Assembly: GCA_036925085.1 (NCBI GenBank)
Contig: JAUPFP010000036.1
Coordinates: 248,001 to 312,000, forward strand
Origin: Brachycybe producta
Lineage: Eukaryota > Arthropoda > Diplopoda > Playtdesmida > Andrognathidae
DNA: 64,000 bases
Reading direction: 5' to 3'
The position numbers were made by a program, and so were the translations under genes. The notes beneath the pieces were generated by a model. It searched no databases, was not told the origin of the DNA, and worked only from the letters and a program-made list of their open reading frames with translations. Position 1 is the stretch's first letter. Every line of letters begins with the position of its first letter. Shown one piece after another: positions 46,701-58,700 of the stretch.

Positions 46701-49700
46701 AATAATTTTAGTAAAATATTCTAAATTTTTATTATGAAACATCTCAGTAATACGAGCTACATCTTTATATTTTCATTTTCCACTTCTAATGTAAGTGATT
46801 TCAAAATTAATAACTTTTGTTGGAAATTTATGCAGAATTATAAAAAAATGACATGAAATTCATTTTTTATTTTTAAAAAAATAGATTTAAATTTATAAAT
46901 AAATGATCCACTTTGCGGTGACAAACTAGTTTAAAAAATTTAGTTATTAATTATATCTTAATTAAAGTGGGTTTTCGTATTTTGATAAAACGTTAAAATT
47001 CTAATCGTAAACTGGTTTATAATTTAATTTCTTACTTGAGTTATTTCGGATATTCACTGCGACATATTGCACACGGGATTTATATATTTTTTATATAAAA
47101 AAAAGATACAAATTGCGCATCTATTCGACAATTTTGTTACAACATCAGAGTGTTTATTTGATCAACTTTTGTTTTTAGATTTAAAATAGCTGATAGTCGA
47201 TATTTACATATTTTGATAATGGGAGAGAAAAAAAACATGTCTTTTTTTTGTGTTGTTAATTTTTGTGTTTGGTTCATTGGCATAAATGAATATTTCTCAT
47301 TATTTCCGCTTCTCAATATTTGTTTTAATGACAATTCCGATCAAAGTCAAATTTTTTTCATTTTTTTTTTTATTATTACCGGTATTATCTTTTTTCCCAG
47401 TCAGTCAGTCAGTGTCAGGTGATTGATCTCTCTCTCCTATTTGATGTCTTTTACAAACTGGAAATGGGTTAAATAATTATTAAAGTTCAAACAAATGGCT
47501 ACCGATGTTGAAAAAACATGTTATTTTTAAATAAAATATCGAGGTTCATTATTTACACTAGAAACCTTTAATCATGTTTTAAGCAATTTAGTTAACTAGA
47601 GATTAGATTAAAGGATGAAAGAACAGAGTGAGAGAGAGAGACATTTAAAGCCGATATGCAAACAGGTGTCATGTTGTCAGGTAATTTAGACGATATTATA
47701 TAGAGATAAAAAAATAAACAAATTAGCTGAATTGATGACTCAATAGTCATGATATCAGATTTATCAGTTAACATGTTGGAATAAAATTCGCACGAAATAA
47801 TATGCAAAAAAGATAGTACAGTTATCATCTGAACAAAGTTCCCACCAAATATCAATTTTCATTTTAACTGAGTATTTGCTATTTTGTAAAAGTACAACCG
47901 GACCCAGAAAATTTTATACTGAGGATGGAGTCACCAAGCCCCATCGAGACTTACAATGCCCATGGACTCTAAAAATCCCACCAGCTTTTGAACTGGGATT
48001 TTGCAAAAGCCCATGAAGGCCCACGAATGCTCATATGGAGCTTGTTTAATGTAATTGTTTAACCAAACCCATGATCCGGACTGTTCTTTTGCAGAAAGTC
48101 AACCATATCATGGATGTCGTTTAGGCCCATATTCAAATATTGGGATTCAAATGAATTCTTTTCCTAAAATAATATTTTGAGATTTAAGATGGTTTAGGAA
48201 CATCTAATTTCCGAAGTCTTGATTATTTTGTTTTCTGAAAAGCAATGTGAAGAAAAAAGTGTTTTAGAAACTAGAAGGGTAGCTCAATCACTTCAGAATA
48301 TTTTTATGATGATTTTTTTCAAAATAAACTTATGTATAGGGATAATTTAAAGAATATCGTTTGCTTAAAGTTGAGTCACTTTCAAACTGACCATAAAATG
48401 CTTATTTTATAAGATATCAACATGATAATTACCCCTGAAGTAATTTATATATCTTTCTAGTTTCTAAAACGCACTCACTCACTTTCTGTTCATTTTCTAC
48501 CTATTAGACAGCATAATCAGAGTTTGAGAGGCGCCATTTACGCTACTTAATATATTTTTTTAAATTTTTCACGAAGCTTTTCCAGTATTTTTTGTTTTTA
48601 CGTAAATTAATTCTGTCGAGTTTCTAATCAAATTACAAATTCTCGGCGATTACAAGGGTTTCCATGTTTGGTGACAACCCTGGTATATACTGAAGAAGAA
48701 ATGTTCCAAAATATATTCATTTCGAATTGTTATTATTGAAATGATATCTTTTTGGTGTGCTTCCTTGACACATTTAACTTTTTTTTTTTGTTACTTTTGT
48801 TGAATTTCCTGGCAGTCAGTCCAGAGAGAGAGAGAGAGAGAGAGAGAGACTCCGACCAACTATGTCACAATATGCGACAGTTCAGTTTTTTTTGTATCTT
48901 ATTCAGAAGTATATTTAGTACACAGTAGTTAGTTGGCTTTTACTCTTTGCCTCGTTGTCTGCCATTGAGTTCGTAGACCTCAACTTACTTTGTCGTTTTG
49001 TTTGCAATTAACTTTTGCTTGTTAAAGTTTGGCTTCTAAATGAGATAAAAATGTATGTTTTCCAAGAAGTATCTTACTTGTGTTATTTTCTAATTGCTGT
49101 TGTCAACTTAAGAAGAAGAATATAAAAAAACAGTTTTAGGCATTTTAGAGAAATAATGTTTAGTATTGTTTCATTCTGACGAAACATTAGATTAACTTTA
49201 CGGAAAAGGGATATTTTTTAATCTCTTGTTTGTTAATCTGTTTCGTTTTAGGCCTGTTGTGGGTACCAAGAATTCGGCGTTTGATTCAACTGTGAAAAAA
49301 GTGTCGGGAAATTTACCTGAACGTCTACCTACGAGAAAAATGCCGTCGAACGGTGCTCAGGAAGATACGAACAATGGTTTCAATGGAGATCGAATTGCTA
49401 AATACAAGGAGGAACGTCGTAAACAGTTGGCGTCGAAGTTTGGTAACTGGTCCTCTGGAGAGGACGGTGGCGGTGGTGGTGCTGGTCCACTTATTGGTGA
49501 ACAACCATCTTATATGCGTTATTCGCGTCGCTACAAGAAAAATCCTGGCGATAGTGACTCTTCCGAGAAATTTTCTAGCGTTGCATCGTCCAAAAAAGAT
49601 AGAGATTACGTGATGCCGAAAGGTGTAACGACACCGGTCGAAGATCATCTGGAACAGTTTCAAAGGTCGACAGAGGGAGAACGAAATTCTTTTCGAGAAT

Positions 49701-52700
49701 CTCCGACGAAAACTTCAGATGGAATTACGACTCCTGTCGAAGGAGGATTTCGAACCAATCGAGCTTCTAGGTTTCTGTTATTGTTTTTTTGTTGTTGTTG
49801 ATAGTTTGACGTATTTATTTCTTTACGTGTTTCAGATTGCGTGCATTAGCAAATGGTACTATAAATTCTTGTCCGTCTTCGCCTACATCTGCTGGTAATA
49901 ATGCTTTTAAAGTGGTTTTAAAGTGTAAACGCCTCTCGAACTCTTGATTATAAAACGTCAGATTAAACCAGAGTTCTAAGAATGTTTACAGTTTAAAACT
50001 GAACTTTTTCATTTTTGTTTATTTCAGAAGTGAGCAGACAAGGTAGTTTCAGAAACCGAATTCAAATTGTCGGATCTGATCAGGTGATTTGAAGCTCAGT
50101 GGAATTAGGCGGCTTTCTATGATTGCTAATGACGATTTTGAAATTTTTTTTAGAGTTGCCTTACACCTGCGTCTTCGTCTTCGGAGACTCCAATTGGTCG
50201 AATCGTTCCCGATTCTTTGCTTCACATCACAACGGAGAGCGAGAGCGGAGAAACGATGTCCGATTCTACTCGACAGCGTATCAAAGACAAGAGTTCCAAA
50301 CGAAAGTCGAATCTGAACAGAATGGGAACAGTGGAATCCACTCCTCCGCCATCGGTCACTGAATCTGGATTAGGTAAATTTTTTTTTTCCCCTGCTTACT
50401 ATGATTTAACTTGTCTTCGAAATTGAATTTCCGTTATATCCAACCGTCGTTGAATATTTGATAAGTAACTGTTGCTTTTCTATCTCTTTTCATTTCTGTT
50501 TCGATTGAATTATTTATGTAATTGCTTTTTGGACGTTCTCTCGCCGATGACACAACAATGATCATCGTGTCTATTAACTTTTATTGAAGTAGATTGCTTA
50601 TTATCGTGAGTTATGTACTTTTAACAAAAGTGGAGCTTCACACTTGGTTTGTCACGCGTAACAATTGAATGTGCACAAGTCACATTTTTTTTTACTATCG
50701 TTGGCTTTTTGGTTACTGGGCAATGAGAATGAATAATTATTTAACTCATACTCGTGTAGCCGAGTAAAATTACTCGAAAGGACAGACAATTTCTGTTGAT
50801 TGATTGCGCAATTAGTTGTTTCTCTATTTGAATAGTCGTTCGGTTGGTTGATGTCCATACAACAAGTGGAGACATTTCGACCTTTAAAGGGTTTTTGCAA
50901 CAAAGTCTCTTTAATATTTATTGGCGCATGTCTCCTAAATGTTTCTTTTGCTAGTCTCCGAATGTCTCCTTTTGTTTTGAGTTTGTTTTAAGCGGTAAAT
51001 GTCAAAGGAAAAATGGCAACAAGCGGGATTGACATGATGTGTCTCCGGATGTTTGTCTGGTGTGCACTGTCTCGACTAGTTTTGTCTTGAGTACGGTTTA
51101 ATTTGGACAGATAAACAAACGTTTGTTGACATTATGTTTGTGAGATGAGGTGCAACAGGGGCGGACTGTGAGGGGAAAAAACGTCCTTAAATAAATTATT
51201 TATAGACCCCTAAGTGGTAAGGAACTCCCCAAACGCCTAAATTCCACTTGGTTCTTGTTTCATTTTTGCTTGCAATAAATTTGCTGTTTTTCACTAATTT
51301 TAGCAAGCATAGCGAGCACAAATTTTGTCTTTTCACTTCGTTTGAATTTTCTATTCTTAAAAACATCAACTTTCTAATTATTTTCCTCAGCGAATTTTAA
51401 ATTTTAATTGAGTTTCATTATAAAATTGTCTCTCGAGGCTCAAACTAAGCAGCCCATCAGGAAAGTTCCTGATTGCCTGAAAGGCCAGTTCGCTTGTGAG
51501 AGGCAACTAGTTACAGTACGCTTTGTGGCAGAAATGTTTCCACTTGTTGTCTGTGTAGACTGTAGATTGATCTTTAGGTCGAATTTTAAACTTCTATTAT
51601 GAAGTTTTTTTGATGAATTTATACTTCAGAGAGAGAGTTAGAGAGACGGGAAATGTGTCAGCTCGTAACTTTCCAACCTTGGCACAACTCCACCGAGAGG
51701 TTTATTCAGGATGAAAGAAAAATGATTTATATATAAATACAATTTTTTTTAAATTTTCTAAACTTCTGTGGAATGAGTCCAAGTCTAAAACAACAGGATG
51801 TGTCATATCTATATTTGTTTGCCAGAAAAACAAAACGCTAAAGTCCATTTTTACAGTTATCGAGTTCGAACGATATGAAAAGTTTTGTCTTTCTGATAAT
51901 TATATCCCTTTGTGTTCTTTCCTCCCTGTTTTTTTTTTCTTCCTGGGAATATATATGGGATATCAAATAATATTTTTGTAGGATTTTACACAGCTTTGAC
52001 TATTTTAATTTGTTTCGACGTCATATTTCCTGAGCCTATTCAATAACATTTAACGGGGGAAAAAATAAAAAGGTAGCGAGGGAGAGGGAGTTGAGTGTTC
52101 GTGTTTGCACGTTATTATTATTCACACTAATATCCTCAACTTCGGGTGAATTTATTTTAGTTTGGTGCATGTTATTTCAACTTACGTAAATTTAATCGCG
52201 TAAATCTTCGAGAAAGCTCTTCCACTGCTTTCAACCACCTTATCGAACAAGTGTTAGGATGAATTCTACGCTTTCAGTATTCTTAGGGTACGAAAATTCT
52301 CCTCTAGTTTGATTTTTAGGGCGTTTTTGTTCTAAAATAATCTCCGATACTGCTTCTATTTTTAAAGCAATATGCCACATTTCCTATTTACTTTTTTTTT
52401 CTATATTTAATATGATTTTCAAGCCAAGTTTGATTTGCTGATTTGCAGTAATCGTTTCAGATGATGAGACACGGAGACGGCATCGACGTTCACGACATCT
52501 CGGACATGAGACTGGGAGAAGCCCGTCTCAAGAAACCACTGTTCATTCAGATTCACTAAAATCAATCGAAATAGTCCGTACAGCTCAAAATCGATTGGTA
52601 TCATCGCAGTCCCCCATTAGCATATCTGAAACTAAGGTGTGAATGATTCAATTAATGGTTAATTTGATGGATGTGGGTGTTTCGGGTGATAATTCCCCAT

Positions 52701-55700
52701 TTATCACTTGGTTTGTAGGATTCTTTAAGGAACAGTAACGACAGCTCATCTCTGCAGGAGTTCTCGAAGAATCGATCGCAACAGCGTGGGCATTTTGATT
52801 CCGATTCATCGGACTCTAACTTTGAGAGAAGTGGTAGCCTTAGAAAATCTGGAAGAACAACACTGAAACGACCGGAAATTCCTAAAATATTTCAACGTCA
52901 TGGTGCTACACCTACAGCGGATAGACAAACAAAAGCGGTAGATGATATTGGACATCGTCGAATCTTCGATCATGATAACATTGGGACTGCTGCGATCGTC
53001 TCTCAAAATAGTGTTTTGCCCATTGAATCTGGACGTGGCACATTGTCTAAAAGAGACAAAGATCAAGGGTTGTCCGAAACACTTAAGGAATTGACTCGAC
53101 TGGTGAAAGATACGACGGCTCAAGTGGATTGTCTAACAAATGCTGCACTTCGAGTCGAATCTAGTGTTACGGGATCGCATTCAAGAGTCGAAATGGGTTC
53201 ACGCAGCAGTAAAGAATATTCGGTTTCTAATTCTGAACCATCGCGACTTTATAGCGACGATGGAGAAGAACCGTTCAACTCGGAAGTTTTAGTTTCGACA
53301 AAGGTGACATCTGACGTGTCTCATCAACTTGATGGTCGTTTGTCTGGTAATAATATCAGACGAACGGCAAGTCAATATGATCCCGATGGTAACTGGCAAC
53401 TGAGTAGACCTTCTTTGACGAAATCGCATAGTGTTGGGCATGCTGACGGTGTTGTTCGTTCTGGACGTGTCGTTGTGTCTTATTATGGTGGTAACGACTA
53501 TTGTCCGAAAGATTGTTTAGTTGAAAATTTGAAAAGAATCGGCAACAGTAAAGATGTTGCCGATGATTGGATTAGTTCACCGGGTGTTCGTTCGGAGGCT
53601 GGCGATGTTTCAAGCATCAGTACCTCGAGCAGGAACAGAATACAGCATTATTCTCGACGTGCTTCCGGATCGGATTGTTTGAACCTTTCAGAGGTCTCCA
53701 CTTTGGCTTCTGCGGTCGTCGAAGGTGCGGCCGCGTCGTGTCCGTTTTCTATCTTGAAGAAAAAGAGTTTTGATGAACACGATGCTCCAACTCGGTCTAT
53801 TTTAAAGTTTAAGGAAGAAGAAAGATTGGTAGAAGGACGACCTCCAGTTCCTCACTCGATTTTGAAACGTGGAAGCATGGACGATGGAAGTCGTAGCCAC
53901 TCTCCGGATAGAAGTTCCATCCTTAAAAAGTTGGGTACTTCGGAAGGAGGAGACTCGGATCATGGATGTTCTTCTCCGGAAGTTTTGTCGTCGATACTGA
54001 GACGTAGAAGTTCCGAAGAACAGAGTGACGTCGTTAACAACGAGCGACATTCAATTTTGCGTCGAAAAAGTGCTGCCGAAGAAAATTGCGATTCTCCAAC
54101 AGTGTCCGTATCTCGATCGCCCGAACCTCACTCGATACTGAAAAAGCAGACAAGTATCGACATGCTAGAAATGGCTTCTCATGCGGAACCACGCCCTATT
54201 CTCAAGAAAAAGTTTAGCACGGAGGAGTACGAATGTGACCCGAAGCCTATTCTCAAAAAGAAGAGTTCCACCGAGGACGAATTGGAGGAAAAACCGAAAC
54301 CTATTCTCAAGAGTCGAAGGCGCAGTGGACAAGAAGAGCCTCTTTTCGATAATATTCCATCCGCATCTTCTTCTTCTTCTTCGCCAGTTCCTCCCAATTC
54401 GGACGATTGTAGACCTTTTGTTAGGATGAGGGCCTTTTCGGCTACTATTGCGAGGCCGCAAAATCAGGATCAAACGTCGAATGACAACTTGCTCCCTCCT
54501 CCTCCTCTTCCTCCTCCTCTTAATCCTCCTACTTCTTCGTCTTCTCCGTTATTAATGTCTCGTCCTCCGTCCCATAGTAGACATACTACAACTAGTTCTG
54601 AAGACGAATTTATGTCATTACCAAATTCTCCCGTTTCATGGAAACTGTCAACTATTTCGGCTTTAGATGAAGGCGGAAATCTGGAACGTAATTCTCCGCA
54701 ACCTTTGTGTAAAAATAATCTTGGTGAGTTAGACATTTATTTTCGAATGCCGAAGCTTTTTGTGTGTGCGTGACTCGACAAAGTTATTTATTTTTTGTTT
54801 AAGATGGTTTTATTTATTGGGTAAACAGCGCCCTTTGAACTCTGATTATTCTTTCACGAGCAAAATTAAGAGAAACTGGAAAATATTTTAGAAACTAGAA
54901 TGGAAGCTTGATCATGTCATGTTAACTTTTAAAAGGAGCAGTTTATTTCAGTTTGAAAATGAACCGAGTTCAGTAAAAAGTTTGTTAATAGATTCCAAAA
55001 TGAATAATTAGAAATATAATACTTTAAAATGTTTCTAATTTTTCTTCTTCAAGAAACTAGAAGGGTAACTCAATCACTGGAGGGCATTTTCATGGATTGT
55101 ATTTTCAAAATTAAAATAAACTTTTTATTGCAATTTGACGATTTAAACAGACGATATTTTTTTAATTTGTTTCTATAAAAAGTTTATTTTGAAAGATAAT
55201 AACATGAAAATTCTATGTTATTCAGATACTTGTTCTAGTTTCTGATTTTTTTTCCTTCTGAAACGCAGAAAATTAGAGTTCGAAAAGCAGCTGTTTGTAA
55301 AACATCTTGATTTGGAAACTTTTTAGTTCGGTTGCTTCATTTGGTGGCTCAATGACGAAATAATTTATGTAAAAAAATTTTGAATCTTCTTTTTTCAATT
55401 AGCAGAATTGTTTTCTTTCCATATCATAATTATTGCCATTAATTATAACAAGAGGTTTACGAAAGCTTAGACTCGAACTAGTTCGGAAGCTGTGAAATTC
55501 TTTTGCTTTTTTTTTTCTTCCTTTCACTCACAAGATTTGCATGGATATTCTAGTCTCTTCTTCTTGTTGTGGTTCACAGTATTAGTGGTGGTTGACGAGT
55601 GGGAGTTCAGAGGCATCTTTTTTTTTCTGTTTGGCTCCTATCCAGTACCATTAATTTTCATTGCCTTTTCATCTTATTTTTAAGTATCGTTTGCTAGAAT

Positions 55701-58700
55701 TGCGATGCAATTATTTACAGATTCTGGTTAAAAGAAAAAGAAAAAAATACTTGGCTGGTTTTAATGTGGATTTTTTATTATATTTTTGTATTTTCTTTTG
55801 TTTCGACATTTGTTGCATGTTCCTCCTTGTAATTTGTGTAATTGTTCGTTAAGCTTTTACAGATATTGTACGATACACTCAGAAAACGTTGCATGTGTGA
55901 GGGTTTTTTGTTTCCTAACTGAAATTGAATCTAAATATGATTTTTTGGGAGTGTCTCTTATTCTTTTTTAAAAAATTTAGATGGTCTCGATGCTGATAGT
56001 GGCTGTTCTCTGGGCTCCATCGGTAGGGATCATCCAGTGTCACCCGATTCGTTAAATTCTGCAAAGATTAAGGACAATGTTGCTATCACTAGGAATCTCG
56101 GCAGCGTATTTACGGATGTATTTGCAGATGTCGATACACGGTGAGCACATTTCTAGTCATGAAACTATTGATTGCGATCATGTCTCTCGTTAAAACACTT
56201 CGTTGTGAAATCACTTATTGGTGCATTTCTGAATTACGCACGCGAGACATTCCAACATTATAATAATTACAATAAGACTCTTGTGTGTACATGTTTTTTT
56301 TTCTTTTCTTGGGGAAACTAGAATAATTTTTGATGATCACAAACCAACCTTAAAATTTTCCGGCCATAGTGTGTGGTTAGAAACTTGAAGATCGTAAACC
56401 TTCATAAACGTTTACACGAAACTCTTTATCAAAATTTATTTTAATTTACCTCTTATGTTTGAATGTTTCACAGTTAACAATCATTAAGATTACGATCCAG
56501 GAGCCTTATTACAGAAAGAAAATAAGACTGTCTTATGACAGTAAATTTTCACATCTAGCAAATAACCTTATTATAACAGCCACAAAAGCAAATTACAAAA
56601 TATTATGACGAATATTGTCATATGACTGTTACTGACTGGTATATTGAAAAACAATGACAGTCATAAAATAATAGCGCACAAGCAGTGACATCATCATATA
56701 TGATTGTCACAATTCTGTAATGAGGCTTCAGGTTTTTGATTGAAATTACATTTGGCTGGTTGTTTTTACTGATGTTTTTTATGATGGTACATCATTTCAT
56801 TTCAAAAAATAAACCTTTAAGGCAGTTTGAGAATTATCCGTTTTGCCATTCTTTGCGTAAATGTTTCTTGAAAATTATTTGCGCTTTTTTTTTACCTTCA
56901 AATTTCCATAAAAAGTTTCATTTTGAGCTATCCAGTTATGTCACAGAACACATACTTAGGTTGCACAGTTTATTATTTATAATTAAACATCTCAGAAATA
57001 ATACAAATTTGTAAATAATTACAATTTTAATGGGGTTTTAAGTTGAAATGTTTTTTTTTTTTTTAAAAAAAGTTCAATATTTTTAAATTTTTTGCTAATT
57101 TGTTTCATTTTTTTATAAGTACATTTCTATATGATTTTATAACCACTGTGAATTTCAAATGTGGGATTTTTACAGTTACCGTGATAATCAATTTTAAAAA
57201 GATGGGAGAGAGACTCAGGCATTAGTTCTGGGCCGTACTTCATAGCTTAAAATTAACTTCTTATGAGGCGTGTATGCACTGTGTAGATCATCATGATGAA
57301 AAAGCTTGCCGTTCCAACAATTCTGCAATTCTAATTTCTAATCACTTTTTTTTATTGTTACCTACTTGCATAATTGTATTTTGGTTTTTTTTTGTTGTTG
57401 CCTTTTTTGAATTAGCTTTTATGTATTTCATTGGTAGAAAAAAATGAGTGCGTAATATATACTATATACTTTAGCAAAATGTTTAAAAATAAACGCTTTT
57501 AAACCCTGGGTATTGAGCTGAAGGCGAGAGGGAGGGAGGGAGGGGGTGGTGGAGAATTTTCTAAAAGTTTACTGTTTTTGTGAAAGTGTTGCAATTGTAA
57601 CACATGTGCGAATGTCAGAACACGTCGGTGTGGGTTTCGGCATAAGAAACTTTGTTGTTCTTCTTTTAAGCTTCTCTTACTAAATCTTGGCTTTTAACAG
57701 TAGTTTCGTGTCATAAACTGTGTTTCGAGAGTGTGCAAGCCGAGAGCCCACTACATACATTCGCTGCCGATGCATCTTCACTTTTATTTCTATGTATAGA
57801 CAGGTTGAGGGCATTCTAAAAAAAGCTCGTATTCTTGTCTCGAATGTCTTCTTCGAAGCTTTGCCTTCAAAGTTGTTTTTAAAGCATAGTTTTATGGTGG
57901 TGGCTCGTAAGAACGTTCTTTAAACGTTTACTGTAGAAAAAGGTGTTTTTATTTTTTTGCTTGTGTTTCTATTCTTGATTTGTAACGTTTTCGATCGTGG
58001 CAATGGTAAAGGGCGATGGCCCCTTTCTTTTTTTGCTGCAAATCTTTAACAAAGACATGTTCTTCATTTATTGTTCAGGTCTGAGACGAACGTGGTTGAT
58101 TCTTCGAAGGCCGGTGTGGCTTTTAAAAATACAGTTTCCGTTTCATCTTCTTCGAGAGTCGTGGACGATTTGGCACTTCTAAATGCTACTGATGGTAAAA
58201 GATTACTTTCGCTGAGAAGACGTGAGAGAGACCCGACTCGTTACCGAACTCAACCCGTAACATTTGGAGAACTTCATGGGACTGACAAGTAGGTTTTTAA
58301 CTTTTATTCGTTATGAAGTCGCGGACATTGTTTGTCTGGTTCATGTTAAAGTGGTTTTAAAAACGTAACCGCCTCTCGAAATCTGATTATTGTGGCTTTA
58401 AGGGTGTTTTTATGTTAATATCTTTCAAAATAAGCTTTTGATTGGTGTTTGAAATTGACCCAACTTTAAGCAGGCAATATATTTCAATTTTTGTCTTTTG
58501 AAAAGCTTATTTTGAAAGATACCATGCTTTTCAGGAGTAAAATGAAGAGAAACTAGAAGGGTAGCTGAAAATAAACTTTTTATAGACAAAAATTTACAAA
58601 ATGAAAAATATCAACAGGAAAATACCCATAAGTGATTGCACTACCTTTCTAGTTTCTGTGTAAGACTTTCTAGTTTCTTTTAATTTTTTGCTCCTGAAAG

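Larger units (their letters stand above)
45851..49251. other. Supervillin intron with palindromes
   Basis: Holds element E (45877-46095), a near-perfect hairpin (46264-46324), an A copy (48183) and (GA)n (48823-48849). The stretch 46330-48180 is AT-rich with nothing recognised. Ends GTTTTAG. Confidence 0.6.

Noticed and set aside
51150-51180. CAGGGGCGGACTG resembling a hAT terminus
   Set aside because: No inverted partner or 8-bp duplication found within 1 kb.
54165-54736. Antisense and +1 frames over the SILK repeat exon
   Set aside because: Mirror of the repeat array (RIGFG, FFLRIG words); no independent evidence.
55492-55971. Phe/Leu-rich frames resembling small membrane proteins
   Set aside because: T-rich intron composition; no start context, no conservation signal.
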